From: JANNSX01 sp041397825
Lineage (GTDB): Bacteria; Pseudomonadota; Alphaproteobacteria; Rhizobiales; Hyphomicrobiaceae
DNA: 64,000 nt
NCBI GenBank assembly: GCA_041397825.1
Contig: JAWKVX010000003.1
Location: 496,001-560,000, forward strand
Reading direction: 5' to 3'
Shown here: positions 8,985 through 17,492 of the stretch, piece after piece
Layout of the letters: the number at the start of each line of letters is the position of its first letter
Numbering within the stretch: the first letter of the stretch is position 1
Position numbers and translations under genes: made by a program
Notes under the pieces: model-generated
Seen by the model: only the letters and a program-made list of their open reading frames with translations
What the model was told of the DNA's origin: nothing
Database searches by the model: none

Positions 8985-9758
8985 ATGTCATTGCTCGACG
9001 GAAAGGTTGCCTTCATCACCGGTGGTGCGCAGGGCATCGGCCTTGCCGTGGCACGAGCTTTCATCGAGCACGGCGCGAGGGTGGTCATCGCCGACGTGCA
9101 GGCGGATCCATTGGCAAAGGCCGAAAAGTCGCTCGGAGCAAATGCGCTTGCGGTGACGCTTGACGTCACAAATGAAGCGGCGACCGCCAAGGCAGGTGAG
9201 GATATCATGAGCCGCTTCGGCCGGCTTGATATCGTCGTACCCAACGCCGGCATCCTGCTCCTGAAGCATGCCGTCGAGACCGAGGCGGCGGGCTTCCGCA
9301 AAGTCATCGACGTCAACCTGACAGGGGCCTTCATCACGGCAAAGGTGCTTGCCCCCCATATCGTCGCCGGCAAGCGTGGCGGACGGATCATCCTGACGTC
9401 TTCGCTGTTCGGCCTGCGCGGCGGTCGCGAAAACGCGGCCTATTCGGCCTCGAAGTTCGGCATGGTCGGACTGATGCAGTGTCTTGCCGCCGAGCTCGCG
9501 CCGGAGGGAATTCTCGTCAATGCGGTGTGTCCCGGTCAGATGGACACGGACATGATCCGCCAACTGTTCCGCGACCGCGCAAAGATCCGCGGCATCTCGG
9601 AAGCCGAGGTGCGCGGTGCACTCGAGAGCAAAATACCCGTGGGGCATCTGGGGCCGCTCGATCAACTGGCCGGCACTTATGTCTATCTGGCATCGGACTT
9701 GAGCCGCTATGTCACCGGCCAATCGATCGTCGTCGACGGGGGCTGGCAGGTAGGATGA
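8985..9758 (+). CDS. SDR family oxidoreductase
   Basis: A 257-residue classical SDR with TGGAQGIG at the cofactor site, a following acidic residue (VVIADVQ) that suggests NAD preference, PNAG in place of NNAG, catalytic Ser in LTSSLFG, and YSASK. It ends in SIVVDGGW. ATG 8985 has GGGAG 7 bases upstream. It stands between the divergent M20 gene and the convergent GMC small subunit, so it is probably transcribed alone. Its substrate is likely a hydroxyl intermediate of the island's catabolic route, which is inference from context. Confidence 0.88.
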   Translation: MSLLDGKVAFITGGAQGIGLAVARAFIEHGARVVIADVQADPLAKAEKSLGANALAVTLDVTNEAATAKAGEDIMSRFGRLDIVVPNAGILLLKHAVETEAAGFRKVIDVNLTGAFITAKVLAPHIVAGKRGGRIILTSSLFGLRGGRENAAYSASKFGMVGLMQCLAAELAPEGILVNAVCPGQMDTDMIRQLFRDRAKIRGISEAEVRGALESKIPVGHLGPLDQLAGTYVYLASDLSRYVTGQSIVVDGGWQVG

Positions 9759-9761
9759 GTT

Positions 9762-10178
9762 TCAGCGTCCGGCGGGATCCCGATAACGCGGTGGCTGAGA
9801 CAAGAGTTGCTCGATGAGCTCCTCGCCGCCGAACCCGCCGCGCGGCAATGTCAATGCCTGCTGCCCGTGATAGCCGAGGCGCCGCTTCACCTCCGGATGC
9901 ATGTAGTAAGCGCCAAGGATGGCGTGCAGCAGGGCCTGATACAGCACAGGTTGCCGGGCCTCAAGAAGTCGAAGATACGCTTTGCAATCGTCGCCGGGAT
10001 GGACCGCAGGCAGAGAGCAAAGTCTACTCGCCAAGTCGGGGCGGTACTTCAGCACGAGATTGAGCGGAGCCTCGGCGAGGTCAATCTGGTTGGCGCCGGG
10101 CATGGTGTCCGACGGCGGGATCATGTGCTTGGCGAGCCATGCGATCAACCGACGTATCTCAGGCTCGAGTGTGGTCAT
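9762..10178 (-). CDS. Gluconate 2-dehydrogenase subunit 3-like small subunit
   Basis: A 138-residue helical protein. The segment YYMHPEVKRRLGYHGQ near residues 91-106 resembles the conserved end of gluconate 2-dehydrogenase subunit 3 proteins, which pair with GMC flavoproteins. It overlaps the end of the GMC gene by 4 bases, supporting a two-subunit complex. There is no signal peptide or Tat motif, whereas many relatives have one, so this pair probably works in the cytoplasm. No cytochrome c subunit gene is nearby. It is the last gene of the six-gene operon that starts at 15458. Confidence 0.7.
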   Translation of the reverse strand: MTTLEPEIRRLIAWLAKHMIPPSDTMPGANQIDLAEAPLNLVLKYRPDLASRLCSLPAVHPGDDCKAYLRLLEARQPVLYQALLHAILGAYYMHPEVKRRLGYHGQQALTLPRGGFGGEELIEQLLSQPPRYRDPAGR

Positions 10179-11764
10179 GACGCCGACCCACGCATCGCAA
10201 CGATATGCTCGGCAGTTCTGAGTGCCAGAGCCGCAATGGTATTCGACGGATTGACAGAGGAGCCCGTAACTAAAACGCTGCCATCGGCGACATAGAGGTT
10301 GGGAATGTCGTGACTTCGACCCCAGGGATCGACCACGGACGTGTCGGGATCGTCGCCCATGCGGCAGGTGCCAAGCGGATGCCAGCCATAGTCTGCCATG
10401 AACGGGCGCGAGATCACCCGACGTGCACCGGCCTGCTCGAGTGACTGGACCGCCCTCTCGAGATTGAACGCCAGCATTCGCTTGGAGTTTTCGGAGAGGC
10501 GATACTTGAGACTTGCGCCAGGGTTGCCATCACTGTCTACCCTGGCAGGATCGAGCGTCACGCAGTTTTGTTCCTCCGGCAAATCCTCACAAGAGATGCC
10601 CCAAATCGTCGAACGGTGCAGCCATTCGGCGACACGCGCGTGAATGACGTCGCCGTAAAGGGGGCCCCCGGGCCAAGGAAAGAGCGCGGCGCCCAACGGC
10701 CCACCCGACGGCGTCAGGTTCCACTTTGCACCTCGAACAAAACCTCGCGATGTATTGGTTTCGGCGAACTCCATCGAATAGAGGCTTTGCCCCCAGTGCC
10801 CCTGCGTGCTCCCGAGCGGCTCATCGAACAAGCCGACGGCGCGCGTGAAGGGATGCATCATGAGACGCTTGCCGACCAGACCTGATGAGTTCGCGAGGCC
10901 GCCGTCGGCCGACATTAGCAAGAGCCGCGGTGTGCCGATGGCACTTGCCGCCAAAACCAAAACCCGTGCAGCGATCTGATGTTCGCTGCCATCGCGGAGT
11001 CGATAGATCGCGCCGCTTGCGCGTCCGTCGGGCCCGATCGTCAACCGCGAAACACGCGCGCCGACGACAAGTTTCGCACCCAGCGCCTCCGCCGCAGGCC
11101 AGTGCGTGATGTCGACAGAGGCCTTGGCTCCCTCGCTGCACCCCATCCCGCAAGTGCTCCGCTGCACGCATGGTCGCCGGCCGCGATAGGGCCGCGATGC
11201 AATCGCGTTCGAGCCTGGCCACCAGTGCCAACCGAGCTGGTTGTGTGCGGCGGCGACCTTCTCGCCCCAGCTGCCGATCGGCAGTGGCGGCATCGGATAG
11301 TCGGGCCGTGCCGGATAGGCCGGGTCTCCGGCGATGCCGGAGGCACCGAAATCGGCATCGACACGGTCGTAGTAAGGAGCGAGTTCCTCATAGGAGATCG
11401 GCCAGTCGTCAGCGACGCCATCGAGCGAGCGGACCCGGAAATCGGACGGCAGCATACGCATCCAGAATGCGCCGTAGAGAATGGTCGAGCCACCGACACC
11501 GTTAAAGAGCAGCGGCTTCATGTCGGAAGCACTGTCATCGATCGAATAGTCCTCGGGCAACTGCCGGACATTGGGGCTGGGATGCCAGGGCCCCATGGCC
11601 GCGAGCTCCCAATCCTCATGCGGCCCGCGGTAGTCTTCCGCACTCCAGCGCCTTCCCTGTTCAAGGCAGGTGACGGTGATGCCTGCTTCTGCAAGGCGCT
11701 TCGTTACAACGGCTCCGGATAGCCCCGCGCCGATGACGAGAACATCGGTCTCGGGGGCCGACAT
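10175..11764 (-). CDS. GMC family oxidoreductase (FAD-dependent alcohol dehydrogenase)
   Basis: A 529-residue flavoprotein. GAGLSG at residues 12-17 is the FAD-binding turn; GVGGSTILYGA near residue 115 is the second GMC motif; the C-terminal domain has HPLGTCRMG with H462 and NPSNTI (N505, N508), the catalytic His/Asn region. These enzymes oxidise alcohols or polyols to ketones or aldehydes. Start 11764 was chosen because it lies 2 bases after the VOC stop and directly opens the Rossmann fold; a longer frame upstream would overlap that gene. It pairs with the small subunit at 9762. Confidence 0.88.
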   Translation of the reverse strand: MSAPETDVLVIGAGLSGAVVTKRLAEAGITVTCLEQGRRWSAEDYRGPHEDWELAAMGPWHPSPNVRQLPEDYSIDDSASDMKPLLFNGVGGSTILYGAFWMRMLPSDFRVRSLDGVADDWPISYEELAPYYDRVDADFGASGIAGDPAYPARPDYPMPPLPIGSWGEKVAAAHNQLGWHWWPGSNAIASRPYRGRRPCVQRSTCGMGCSEGAKASVDITHWPAAEALGAKLVVGARVSRLTIGPDGRASGAIYRLRDGSEHQIAARVLVLAASAIGTPRLLLMSADGGLANSSGLVGKRLMMHPFTRAVGLFDEPLGSTQGHWGQSLYSMEFAETNTSRGFVRGAKWNLTPSGGPLGAALFPWPGGPLYGDVIHARVAEWLHRSTIWGISCEDLPEEQNCVTLDPARVDSDGNPGASLKYRLSENSKRMLAFNLERAVQSLEQAGARRVISRPFMADYGWHPLGTCRMGDDPDTSVVDPWGRSHDIPNLYVADGSVLVTGSSVNPSNTIAALALRTAEHIVAMRGSAS

Positions 11765-11766
11765 GC

Positions 11767-12300
11767 TCAGCGGCTCGGATGCTTGGGATGCCAGAGAACG
11801 TGCTTGGCGCTCTTCTCGTAGCCCTTGCCATTTGGATAGCTCACGAGCTCGAGCTGCAGCCCCCAGGGCGCGAGAAAATAGACCCACCAGGAACCTGCAG
11901 CCTTCCCATCCATGATGTGATCAGGCTCGCCCATCACGGTCACGCCGTGGCTTTTCAAATGCGCAATGGCCTTGTGGATATCGTCGACGTAAAAGCAGAT
12001 GTGGTGGCCGCCGATGTCGCTGTTCTTAGGCGGTTCCTTGCGCTGGTCCGGGCTCTCGTACTCGAATACCTCGAAGTTCAATCCCGTCTTGCAGCGCAGG
12101 AAACAGTATTTGAGGCGGGCATTCGGATGCACACCGAGCGAGGTCGTCATGAACTCTGGCGTGCCAGTGAAGTCCCCACCATCGAAAATGAAGTCGCAGC
12201 CGATGACGTTGACGAAGAAGTCGACGGCCTCCTTGAGGTCTGGCACCGTGATGCCGATGTGCTCACCGCCTGCGAGCCCCGGAATGCCGCGCTCCGCCAT
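11767..12300 (-). CDS. VOC superfamily protein (glyoxalase/extradiol-dioxygenase fold)
   Basis: A 177-residue protein with two VOC halves: EHIGITVPDLKEAVDFFVNVIG at the start (H14 candidate metal ligand) and GGHHICFYVDDIHKAIAHLK near residue 98. The late APWGLQLELVSY carries the final Glu ligand. VOC proteins use a divalent metal for isomerisation, glyoxalase, epimerase or ring-cleavage reactions. It sits between the TPP-cleavage genes and the GMC oxidase with gaps of only 3 and 2 bases, so it should handle an intermediate between alcohol oxidation and C-C cleavage. The exact reaction cannot be told. Confidence 0.8.
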   Translation of the reverse strand: MAERGIPGLAGGEHIGITVPDLKEAVDFFVNVIGCDFIFDGGDFTGTPEFMTTSLGVHPNARLKYCFLRCKTGLNFEVFEYESPDQRKEPPKNSDIGGHHICFYVDDIHKAIAHLKSHGVTVMGEPDHIMDGKAAGSWWVYFLAPWGLQLELVSYPNGKGYEKSAKHVLWHPKHPSR

Positions 12301-12303
12301 GGC

Positions 12304-13431
12304 TTAGCCTCCGTTACGCGCGACATGTTCGCCAATCAGCTTCGTGACTTCCGCCGCCGCCTCCATCATCGGCATGTGGCCGACATTGGAGAGGATGTGG
12401 ACGGGGATGTGCGCCGGAAGTCCCCGAACCTGCGATGCGGGAATGATCCTGTCCTCCGCACCCCAGATAATCTGCGCCGGCACTTTCGTGGTCGTCAGGA
12501 TCTCGCGAAGCCCGGCCTTCTGCTTGTCGCCGTCGAGCATGCTGGCGAGGAGGCTTTGAAGAGCTTCTGGGACACCATCGAGCCGCTTGTACTTGAGGGA
12601 GGTCACGACCATGTCGCGGGAGACTTGGTCGGGATCGGCGAGTAATAGGCCCAATATCTCCTTCATTTCCTTCCGCTTCTCGGCTGCTGCGAACCCGCGC
12701 AGGAACTCGACGCTGATCTCCGGACCGATGCCGCCGGGGGCAATGAGTGTTAGTGAGGCCAGCCGATCCGCATGCCGCCCAGCCATGATGAGTCCAATGG
12801 CACCGCCGAGTGAGTGTCCAACGAGGTGCGCCTTCGGGATATTGAGCGCGTCGAGTAGCGCGACGACGGCGCTTGCGAACTGGCGAGGTCCACCCGACAC
12901 ATCGGCGATCGAAGAGCCGCCGTGCGCTGGCAAGTCGAGGGCGTGCACGATCCGGCCCTGCGCCAACTCAGCCTGATTGAACATCCAACTCGACATGTCG
13001 CCGCCAAAACCGTGCACGAGCACGATCGGCGTGCCGCCACCTTCACCCAGAGACAGCACGTTGAGGCGATGCGCGCCGGCCTCAACGATACGGGCCTTGG
13101 GTCCGGTGTCGTGTGCTTCCGCACTCACCTCAAAGCGCGACTGGAATTCGGCGACGAAGGCATCGATCTCGGCCTCGGGAACGTCTGGCGCGGCGATCAC
13201 GCCGATGATCGCGCCACAGGGCGCGACCGTTCCGGGCTGCGCTACCTGCCGACGCAGTACGCCACTCGCCGCCGCTTCCATGACATTGGTGATCTTTGTC
13301 GTCTCGATCTCGACGACCTCCTGGCCGGAGTGCACCTCGGCACCCTCGTTGGCGAGCCAGCCGGACACCTGTCCCTCGGTCATCACCATACCCCAGCGGG
13401 GCATCGTCACCGCATGAATCCGCTCTGTCAT
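12304..13431 (-). CDS. acoC: AcoC-like lipoyl/alpha-beta hydrolase fusion (acetoin dehydrogenase E2-type)
   Basis: A 375-residue fusion. Residues 1-80 form a lipoyl domain (TMPRWGM... with the lipoyl Lys K46 in ETTKITN). Residues about 120-375 form an alpha/beta hydrolase with oxyanion loop HGFGG, nucleophile elbow GHSLGG (S207), an acid in WGAEDRI and His in NVGHMP. In acetoin dehydrogenases this hydrolase domain replaces the usual acyltransferase domain and passes the acyl group to CoA. ATG 13431 gives the family-typical N-terminus; a GTG at 13440 overlapping the E1 beta stop is an alternative. There is no E3 (dihydrolipoyl dehydrogenase) gene in this operon. Confidence 0.82.
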   Translation of the reverse strand: MTERIHAVTMPRWGMVMTEGQVSGWLANEGAEVHSGQEVVEIETTKITNVMEAAASGVLRRQVAQPGTVAPCGAIIGVIAAPDVPEAEIDAFVAEFQSRFEVSAEAHDTGPKARIVEAGAHRLNVLSLGEGGGTPIVLVHGFGGDMSSWMFNQAELAQGRIVHALDLPAHGGSSIADVSGGPRQFASAVVALLDALNIPKAHLVGHSLGGAIGLIMAGRHADRLASLTLIAPGGIGPEISVEFLRGFAAAEKRKEMKEILGLLLADPDQVSRDMVVTSLKYKRLDGVPEALQSLLASMLDGDKQKAGLREILTTTKVPAQIIWGAEDRIIPASQVRGLPAHIPVHILSNVGHMPMMEAAAEVTKLIGEHVARNGG

Positions 13432-13436
13432 CGTCC

Positions 13437-14447
13437 TCACGCTTTCTTGCCCATGACTTTCAGCACCGCCGCCTCGATGCGCTCGGTCGATGGCACGTAG
13501 ACATCCTCGAGGCTCGGCGCATAGGGCACTGGCGCATGCGGTGCCGTCACCTTGACGATCGGCGCCTCGAGGGCATCGAATGCTTTTTCCGCGATGATCG
13601 AGGAAATGTCGGACGCCACCGAGCAGCGCGGGTTCGACTCATCAACAATCACGACGCGGCCCGTCTCCTCAGCCATTTCGATGATCGAATCCTCGTCCAA
13701 CGGCGAGGTCGTGCGCGGATCGACGATCGCCACCTCAATGCCTTGCTTGGCAAGGCTCGTTGCCGCCGCTTCCGCCAGCTTCACCATGCGCCCGATCGCG
13801 ATAATGGTCGCATGCTTGCCCTCGCGCACGACATTGGCCTCCCCGAAAGGCACGGTGTAGGCGCCATCCGGCACGTCTGCCTTGTCGTCATACATGAGCT
13901 TATGCTCGAGGAAGATCACCGGATCATCGTCGCGGATCGCCTGAATCAGGAGTCCCTTCGCGTCGTAAGCATTGGAGGGAATGACGACCTTCAGCCCCGG
14001 CACATGCGTGAACATGGAATAGAGCGCCTGGCTGTGCTGGGCGGCCGAGCGTCGCCCGGCACCGAAGGTCGCGCGCAGCACCATCGGCGTCACCGCTTTG
14101 CCACCGAACATGTAGCGGAATTTCGCAGCCTGGTTCATCAACTGGTCGAGGCAGACGCCCATAAAGTCGACGAACATGATCTCGGCGACCGGTCGCAAGC
14201 CTGTTGCGGCCGCGCCAGCCGCCGCGCCCACAAAGGCACTTTCGGTAATCGGCGTGTCGAGAATGCGCGAACGGCCGAACTCGCCGAGGATTCCCTTGGT
14301 GACACCGAAAGCCCCGCCCCAGGCGTCGTCGACGCCGGTGCCAGCGCCGCCGGTCACGTCCTCCCCCATGATAACCACGCGCGGGTCCCGGCGCATTTCG
14401 AGTTTCAGGGCCTCGTTCAAGGCCTGGCGGATCGTTTTCTGCGGCAT
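13437..14447 (-). CDS. acoB: TPP-dependent dehydrogenase E1 beta subunit (AcoB-like)
   Basis: A 336-residue transketolase-type beta subunit. It shows the MGEDVTGGAGTGV turn near residue 27, TPITE at about 66, the LRATFGAGRRSAAQHSQ loop near 125 that lines the substrate channel, and the C-terminal domain RVVIVDES. The family builds alpha2-beta2 E1 components that cleave alpha-keto acids or acyloins. It lies 42 bases after the alpha subunit stop and touches the acoC start, so the three are co-translated. The acetoin-type label comes from the AcoC partner; the real substrate may be another acyloin or diketone. Confidence 0.85.
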   Translation of the reverse strand: MPQKTIRQALNEALKLEMRRDPRVVIMGEDVTGGAGTGVDDAWGGAFGVTKGILGEFGRSRILDTPITESAFVGAAAGAAATGLRPVAEIMFVDFMGVCLDQLMNQAAKFRYMFGGKAVTPMVLRATFGAGRRSAAQHSQALYSMFTHVPGLKVVIPSNAYDAKGLLIQAIRDDDPVIFLEHKLMYDDKADVPDGAYTVPFGEANVVREGKHATIIAIGRMVKLAEAAATSLAKQGIEVAIVDPRTTSPLDEDSIIEMAEETGRVVIVDESNPRCSVASDISSIIAEKAFDALEAPIVKVTAPHAPVPYAPSLEDVYVPSTERIEAAVLKVMGKKA

Positions 14448-14489
14448 GGCGCTCTCGCTCGAATTTCCTGGGCTGTTTCGCGTTCCGGA

Positions 14490-15458
14490 TCAGGCGTAGC
14501 GGACGTAGACGTCCGTCGTGATCTCTTTGGCATCGGGCTCGGGCGCTGCGCGTGCCGCCTTGACGGATTTGTCGATCAAATCGGCCACCTCCCGGTCGAC
14601 GGCGTCGAGTTGGCCCGGCTCGAGCAATCCCGCCTCGGTCACGCGCTTGCGGAAGAAGTTGAGGCAGTCCTCCTCGCGCCTGATCCTCTCCTTTTCCTCA
14701 GGCGAGCGATAGGTCTCTGCATCACCCGAGAAATGACCGTAGAAACGGGGCACCTTGGTGTGCAGCACCGATGGACCCTCGCCAGCTCGAGCTCGCTCGA
14801 TTGCTTCTCCAGCGGCTTGGTGCACGGAGAAGAAGTCCGTTCCGTCGACCTCCTGCGTTGGGATGCCGTAGGCAGAGCAGCGAGCGGTAATGTCGCCGGC
14901 GGTTGCGAACTCCATCTTCGTTGCCTCGCCGAAGCCGTTGTTCTCGACGACGAAGATGGCCGGCAGATTCCAGACCCTGGCGAGGTTCAGCGATTCCGCC
15001 GTTGTGCCCTGGTTGAAGGCGCCGTCGCCCATGAAGCAGACCGCGACCGCGCCGGTCTTGAGTGTCTTGGCGGTCAGCGCCGCGCCGCAGATGAGTGGCG
15101 GCCCGCCGCCGACGATGCCATTGGCGCCGAGCATGCCCTTCGACAGATCGGCAATGTGCATCGACCCGCCTTTGCCTTTGCAGGTACCGGTCGCCTTGCC
15201 GTAAATCTCGGCCATCATTGCCTCAACATCGCAGCCTTTGGCGATGCAGTGGCCGTGACCGCGATGGGTAGAGGCAATCGTATCCTTGTCGGAGAGGTGC
15301 ATACAGACGCCGACGCCGGATGCCTCCTCACCCGCATAGAGATGCACGGAGCCCGGGATCTCGCCCGTTCCGATCTCCTGGTTGCAGCGATCTTCGAACA
15401 TGCGGATGGTCCGCATGGTGCGGTAGGCGCGGATCAACTCGTCACGGGACAGTTGCAT
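14490..15458 (-). CDS. acoA: TPP-dependent dehydrogenase E1 alpha subunit (AcoA-like)
   Basis: A 322-residue E1 alpha subunit, first gene of a six-gene minus-strand operon (E1 alpha, E1 beta, E2-hydrolase, VOC, GMC, small subunit). The TPP-binding motif GDGAFNQG ... NNGFG is clear around residues 165-195, preceded by STHRGHGHCIAKG and GKGGSMH. Together with the AcoB partner it would decarboxylate or cleave the substrate and load an acyl group onto the lipoyl arm. No AcoR-type activator or AcoX is next to it, unlike classic acetoin clusters. The 222 bases upstream to the ABC gene contain its promoter. Confidence 0.85.
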   Translation of the reverse strand: MQLSRDELIRAYRTMRTIRMFEDRCNQEIGTGEIPGSVHLYAGEEASGVGVCMHLSDKDTIASTHRGHGHCIAKGCDVEAMMAEIYGKATGTCKGKGGSMHIADLSKGMLGANGIVGGGPPLICGAALTAKTLKTGAVAVCFMGDGAFNQGTTAESLNLARVWNLPAIFVVENNGFGEATKMEFATAGDITARCSAYGIPTQEVDGTDFFSVHQAAGEAIERARAGEGPSVLHTKVPRFYGHFSGDAETYRSPEEKERIRREEDCLNFFRKRVTEAGLLEPGQLDAVDREVADLIDKSVKAARAAPEPDAKEITTDVYVRYA

Positions 15459-15680
15459 GCGAGGCTCCTGGAGTGGACGTCAGGCGTTGCGCATTCGGCA
15501 TCGGACATCAAAGCTTGAGTTCGAGGATGGGTAGATCGAAATGTGATGTCATTCTATGAAACCTTTCAGGCCGTCGCCACAAAGTGGCAGAACCTTGCAC
15601 CTCAACATTAGAGCCCAAGGGCTGGGGTCCAAAGCTCGAGCATTGCATGCCTCTGCCGCGAACAGCGAATGGCAGCATGG

Positions 15681-17444
15681 CTAGAGCGCAACCCCAACCT
15701 CGCCGTTCTCCTCCTCGCGCTCGACCATCCTGAGGAACCGGCGTGTGCGCTCGGCCTGCGGGTTGTCGATGACCTGTGCCGGTGGACCCTGCTCGACGAT
15801 CTCTCCCTGATCCATAAAGACGACGCGGTCGGCCACCTCGCGGGCGAAACGGATCTCGTGTGTCACGACGATCATGGTCATGCCGGCTTCTGCCAGGCGG
15901 CGCATCACTGCCAGCACCTCGCCGACGAGCTCTGGGTCGAGGGCGGATGTCGGCTCGTCGAACAGCATGAGCTTCGGACGGATGGCAAGCGCTCGGGCAA
16001 TCGCTACCCGCTGCTGCTGACCGCCGGAGAGTTTGTGTGGCATATGGTCGATGTGGCGGCTGAGGCCGACGCTTTTCAACAAATCGGTGCCAAGCCTGCA
16101 TGCGTTTGCCGCATCGACGCAATGCACCCGGATCGGCGCCTCGATGACATTCTCGATGGCCGAAAGATGGTTGAACAGATTGAAGTGCTGGAACACCATG
16201 CCGATGTGAGCGGCCGCCCGGGCTCTGGCGACGTTGGCGCTCGGCTTCGGGTTGTCACCCATCCTCGTGTAGCCGACCGGGGAGCCGTCGACGGTCACCT
16301 CGCCCTTGTCCATGGGTTCGAGGTGATTGATCATGCGAAGCAAGGTGCTCTTGCCTGAGCCGCTGGGCCCGAGGATCGTTACCACTTCGCCGCGCTTGAC
16401 CTCGAAGTCGATCCCGCGCAGCACCTCGCGGCCGCCGTAGGATTTCCAGACGTTGCGACAGACCACGAAAGTGTCGCCTTGCTTGGCCCTAACCGGCGTT
16501 TCGGCGAGGAGATCCTCGATCCAATCGTGGCCGGCGGTGGCCGAGGCATCGGTTTTCCCCACCTCAGTGCGGAGCGCCGGCACCGGCGTCGGAAGCGCTG
16601 GCGCCGGCGGCTGGCGCAGCCCAAGGCCCAACATCCGGTCCATCAGGGAGGCCGTGCCGGCGCTCTCGCGCTCCCAGTCGAAACGGCGCTCGAGCCACAT
16701 CTGAAGAATCGAGATGGCACTGGTGATGACGAGGTAAATGATGCCGGCGGCAGCGAAGACAGTAAAGAACTTGAAATTCTGCGCCACGATCTGCTGTGAT
16801 CGGAAAGTGAGCTCGTTGACGAAGATAATTGACGCAATCGACGTCAGCTTAATCATGCTGATCGTATTGTTGGCGAGACCGGGCAAGATCGCGCGCATGG
16901 CCTGCGGCAGCACGATACGGCGCAAGGTCGTGAGCCAGCCCATGCCGAAGGAGGCCGCGGCGACCGACTGGTTCTTCGACACCGAAAGGATGCCGCCGCG
17001 AATGAGCTCTGCTGAAAATGCCGCCTCGTTCAGCGCAAAGCCGACGACCGCCGCCGAGAATATGTCGAGCTTGATGCCCCACTGCGGTAGCGCATTGAAG
17101 ATGAAGACGAGCTGCAGCAGCTGCGGCGTACCGCGCACGAACCAGATGTAGAACCAGGCCAATGCGCTGACAGGCCAGAAGGACGAGAGGCGCATCAGCG
17201 CCAAGCCTAGCCCGAGTACCACGCCGAAAAACATCGAGACGGCAGCGATCTCGATGGCAACCAACGCGCCTTTCAGTAGGAAAGGCGAGAAGACATAGCG
17301 CGGAATCTCGACGAACCAGGGTAGGTCCTCGCCCTTGCCCGAGATGTCGCCACCCTGCCAATTGTACCCTTCGCAGCCGGCGACGAGAACTCCCGTCGCC
17401 AGCATGAGGAGGAGCAACCAGCAATAACGAAGCCGATGGGACAC
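15681..17444 (-). CDS. Polar amino-acid-type ABC transporter, permease and ATPase fused in one protein
   Basis: A 587-residue fusion. Residues about 55-255 are a HisM/GlnP-type permease with the EAA-loop region (AAASFGMGWLTTLRRIVLPQAMR). A Pro/Ala linker of about 60 residues follows. From about 320 to 587 there is an ABC ATPase with Walker A GPSGSGKST, Q-loop FQHFNLF, signature LSGGQQQR, Walker B LMLFDEPTSALDPE and a switch His. The first 24 residues form a hydrophobic segment ending in VAGC, which looks like a lipoprotein signal and is odd for a permease. It lies downstream of the binding-protein gene and imports an amino acid or similar solute. Confidence 0.88.
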   Translation of the reverse strand: MSHRLRYCWLLLLMLATGVLVAGCEGYNWQGGDISGKGEDLPWFVEIPRYVFSPFLLKGALVAIEIAAVSMFFGVVLGLGLALMRLSSFWPVSALAWFYIWFVRGTPQLLQLVFIFNALPQWGIKLDIFSAAVVGFALNEAAFSAELIRGGILSVSKNQSVAAASFGMGWLTTLRRIVLPQAMRAILPGLANNTISMIKLTSIASIIFVNELTFRSQQIVAQNFKFFTVFAAAGIIYLVITSAISILQMWLERRFDWERESAGTASLMDRMLGLGLRQPPAPALPTPVPALRTEVGKTDASATAGHDWIEDLLAETPVRAKQGDTFVVCRNVWKSYGGREVLRGIDFEVKRGEVVTILGPSGSGKSTLLRMINHLEPMDKGEVTVDGSPVGYTRMGDNPKPSANVARARAAAHIGMVFQHFNLFNHLSAIENVIEAPIRVHCVDAANACRLGTDLLKSVGLSRHIDHMPHKLSGGQQQRVAIARALAIRPKLMLFDEPTSALDPELVGEVLAVMRRLAEAGMTMIVVTHEIRFAREVADRVVFMDQGEIVEQGPPAQVIDNPQAERTRRFLRMVEREEENGEVGVAL

Positions 17445-17455
17445 TCCCCCCCCTC

Positions 17456-17489
17456 CCGCAAGATCTTGCTTTGCAATAGAGCCTTGCGG
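17456..17489 (-). terminator. Hairpin between binding-protein gene and permease-ATPase gene
   Basis: CCGCAAG at 17456-17462 and CTTGCGG at 17483-17489 can pair in the 48-base gap between the two ABC genes. Hairpins in this place often let the binding protein be made in excess. There is no clear T-run, so it is probably a partial terminator or RNA-stabilising stem. Confidence 0.4.
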
Positions 17490-17492
17490 AAC

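Noticed and set aside
13296..15518. Plus-strand open frame of 740 codons opposite acoA and acoB
   Set aside because: It is antisense to three well-supported genes and its translation is low-complexity His/Arg/Gly-rich without a family.
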